From assembly GCF_934230905.1 (NCBI RefSeq), contig NZ_CAKQFJ010000049.1, forward strand, positions 1-6,559: a stretch of 6,559 bases of DNA. Direction: 5' to 3'. The notes beneath the pieces are model-generated. The model had not been told where the DNA came from. It made no database searches and was given only the letters and a program-made list of their open reading frames with translations. A program made the translations under genes and the position numbers. Numbering within the stretch: position 1 is the stretch's first letter; the number at the start of each line of letters is the position of its first letter. Shown piece by piece: positions 5,629-6,559 of the stretch. The stretch is from an uncultured Veillonella sp. Its GTDB lineage: Bacteria; Bacillota; Negativicutes; Veillonellales; Veillonellaceae.

Positions 5629-6381
5629 ATGCCCATTTATAACGGAATGCTTCCCGTCATCAATAAAGATGAAGTAAAGCGATATGCAGGACTCCGTCAC
5701 GCCGAAGATTTTCCTGAAAAATTTGTCGACGAAGCTTGTAAAGAAATTCAATTATTAGCAACACCAAAAGGTGTGTATCAAGAATATGACTACGATGCGG
5801 AAAACAAAGTCATTCTAAGTAATCCGCCACTTAAAATTGAAGGCTCTATCATTGAAAAGCATCTTGAAAAATCAACAAAGGTGTACGTACTAGGTGTCAC
5901 AGTTGGTGAAGATGTAGAAAGACGTAGTGAACAATTATTTAAGCAAGGTAATTATACTGTAGGATTGCTACTAGATGCAGCTGCAACAACAGCCGTTGAA
6001 CAGGTAGCCGACCAAGTTAACGAAGTGATCAATAACATTGCTAAAAAACAAGGTTATGCACCTACATGGCGTTTTAGTCCAGGATATGGCAACTGGCCTT
6101 TAGAAATACAACCAGAACTTGGCAAAATTATAAAAACAGAACAAATTGGTCTACAAGTTACAGACAATTATTTATTATTCCCAAGAAAATCTGTAACAGC
6201 TATCATAGGCTTAATGCCTGGCGATCAATGCTTAACTACAAAACGCGGTTGTAGCTCTTGTTCACAAAAAGATTGCCAATCTCGTAAACTACCAGAAAAA
6301 GCAGAGGCTCCGAAATCAGAGTCAAGTAAGACTACTGCTGAAGCATCTGGCATCTCTATGAAATCACAACCAACAGAATAA
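5629..6381 (+). CDS. vitamin B12-dependent methionine synthase activation-domain protein
   Basis: A 250-residue stand-alone relative of the C-terminal activation domain of cobalamin-dependent methionine synthase (MetH). In MetH that domain binds S-adenosylmethionine and supports reductive methylation that rescues oxidised cobalamin. The key motif RFSPGYGNWPLE (148-159) is intact, with the helix LLLDAAATTAVE (113-124) and SVTAIIGL (188-195) around it. A C-x2-C-x4-C cluster (C208, C211, C216) follows, as in free-standing clostridial-type members, and may bind metal or an Fe-S cluster. The last 30 or so residues are a polar Lys/Glu/Ser-rich tail, probably disordered. It presumably partners a MetH lacking its own activation domain, encoded elsewhere, but could serve another corrinoid methyltransferase. 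It is divergent from parA, has its own promoter, and lies between parS sites; no terminator is seen after it. Confidence 0.88.
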   Translation: MPIYNGMLPVINKDEVKRYAGLRHAEDFPEKFVDEACKEIQLLATPKGVYQEYDYDAENKVILSNPPLKIEGSIIEKHLEKSTKVYVLGVTVGEDVERRSEQLFKQGNYTVGLLLDAAATTAVEQVADQVNEVINNIAKKQGYAPTWRFSPGYGNWPLEIQPELGKIIKTEQIGLQVTDNYLLFPRKSVTAIIGLMPGDQCLTTKRGCSSCSQKDCQSRKLPEKAEAPKSESSKTTAEASGISMKSQPTE

Positions 6382-6395
6382 CTTTTAACTTACAA

Positions 6396-6411
6396 TGTTT
6401 CACGTGAAACA
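6396..6411. promoter_or_regulatory. parS: parS site 3
   Basis: A perfect TGTTTCACGTGAAACA 14 bp after the MetH-activation stop codon, with symmetry extending to 20 bp (6394-6413). It has no T tract, so it is not a terminator. Confidence 0.95.
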
Positions 6412-6455
6412 TTACCTTGTGTATCTGTACTATTATATCCATATGCAAGCAAAAA

Positions 6456-6471
6456 TGTTTCACGTGAAACA
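6456..6471. promoter_or_regulatory. parS: parS site 4
   Basis: A perfect TGTTTCACGTGAAACA, exactly 60 bp centre to centre from site 3. The pair may nucleate one partition complex. It lies about 30 bp upstream of the candidate -10 at 6501-6509. Confidence 0.95.
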
Positions 6472-6500
6472 ATCTATTTATGATATCGAAAAGATGCAAT

Positions 6501-6509
6501 TGTTATAAT
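6501..6509 (+). promoter_or_regulatory. candidate extended -10 promoter firing rightward
   Basis: TGTTATAAT is a perfect extended -10; no clear -35 is seen. Transcription would start near 6516 and run off the right edge. No start codon with a convincing ribosome binding site appears before the window ends, so the gene served is unknown. The parS site at 6456-6471 lies just upstream, where bound ParB could touch polymerase. Confidence 0.45.
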
Positions 6510-6559
6510 GAACTAGTGGATTGAAAACCCGCATATAGAATAGTTTAGAAAGATAATTG

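Overview
The window looks like an origin-proximal stretch of an AT-rich Negativicutes chromosome. Veillonella or a close relative fits best, because the genes combine chromosomal ParA/ParB with perfect parS sites, an anaerobe's [FeFe]-hydrogenase maturase (HydF) and a stand-alone MetH-activation protein. The genus is inferred from gene content, composition and recall; no search was run.

Five genes lie head-to-tail on the minus strand, read right to left: parA (5208-4435), parB (4253-3342), hydF (3342-2089), a DUF4446 membrane protein (2095-1574) and an M23 peptidase with one transmembrane helix (1495-542). parB/hydF overlap by 1 nt and hydF/DUF4446 by 7 nt, so these three are probably translationally coupled. 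The set reads as a parAB operon with hydF placed between parB and DUF4446 and a cell-wall hydrolase at the end. A divergent plus-strand gene (5629-6381) encodes a vitamin B12-dependent methionine synthase activation-domain protein with a clear promoter and a strong ribosome binding site.

Four perfect 16-bp parS palindromes (TGTTTCACGTGAAACA) are present: one inside the parA coding sequence, one in the parA/MetH-activation intergenic region, and two exactly 60 bp apart after the MetH-activation gene. This is a centromere cluster where ParB would load and spread, and ParA would then act on the complexes to segregate the origin region.

The left 541 bases hold no convincing gene. They contain two long, branched inverted repeats (141-238 and 420-557) and a fragment of the second one's head (387-407). 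The second overlaps the stop codon of the peptidase gene and is probably the operon's terminator. In the main stems of both elements, every substitution that breaks pairing in plus-strand RNA becomes a G-U wobble in minus-strand RNA, which suggests they act as minus-strand transcripts.

Most of the window is conserved housekeeping DNA. The points most worth a second look are the structured repeats, the altered G4 motif in HydF, the presence of hydF within the parAB operon, and an identical promoter core (TGTTATAATGAA) at three places. I saw no evidence of a defence system, prophage or other novel multi-gene system.
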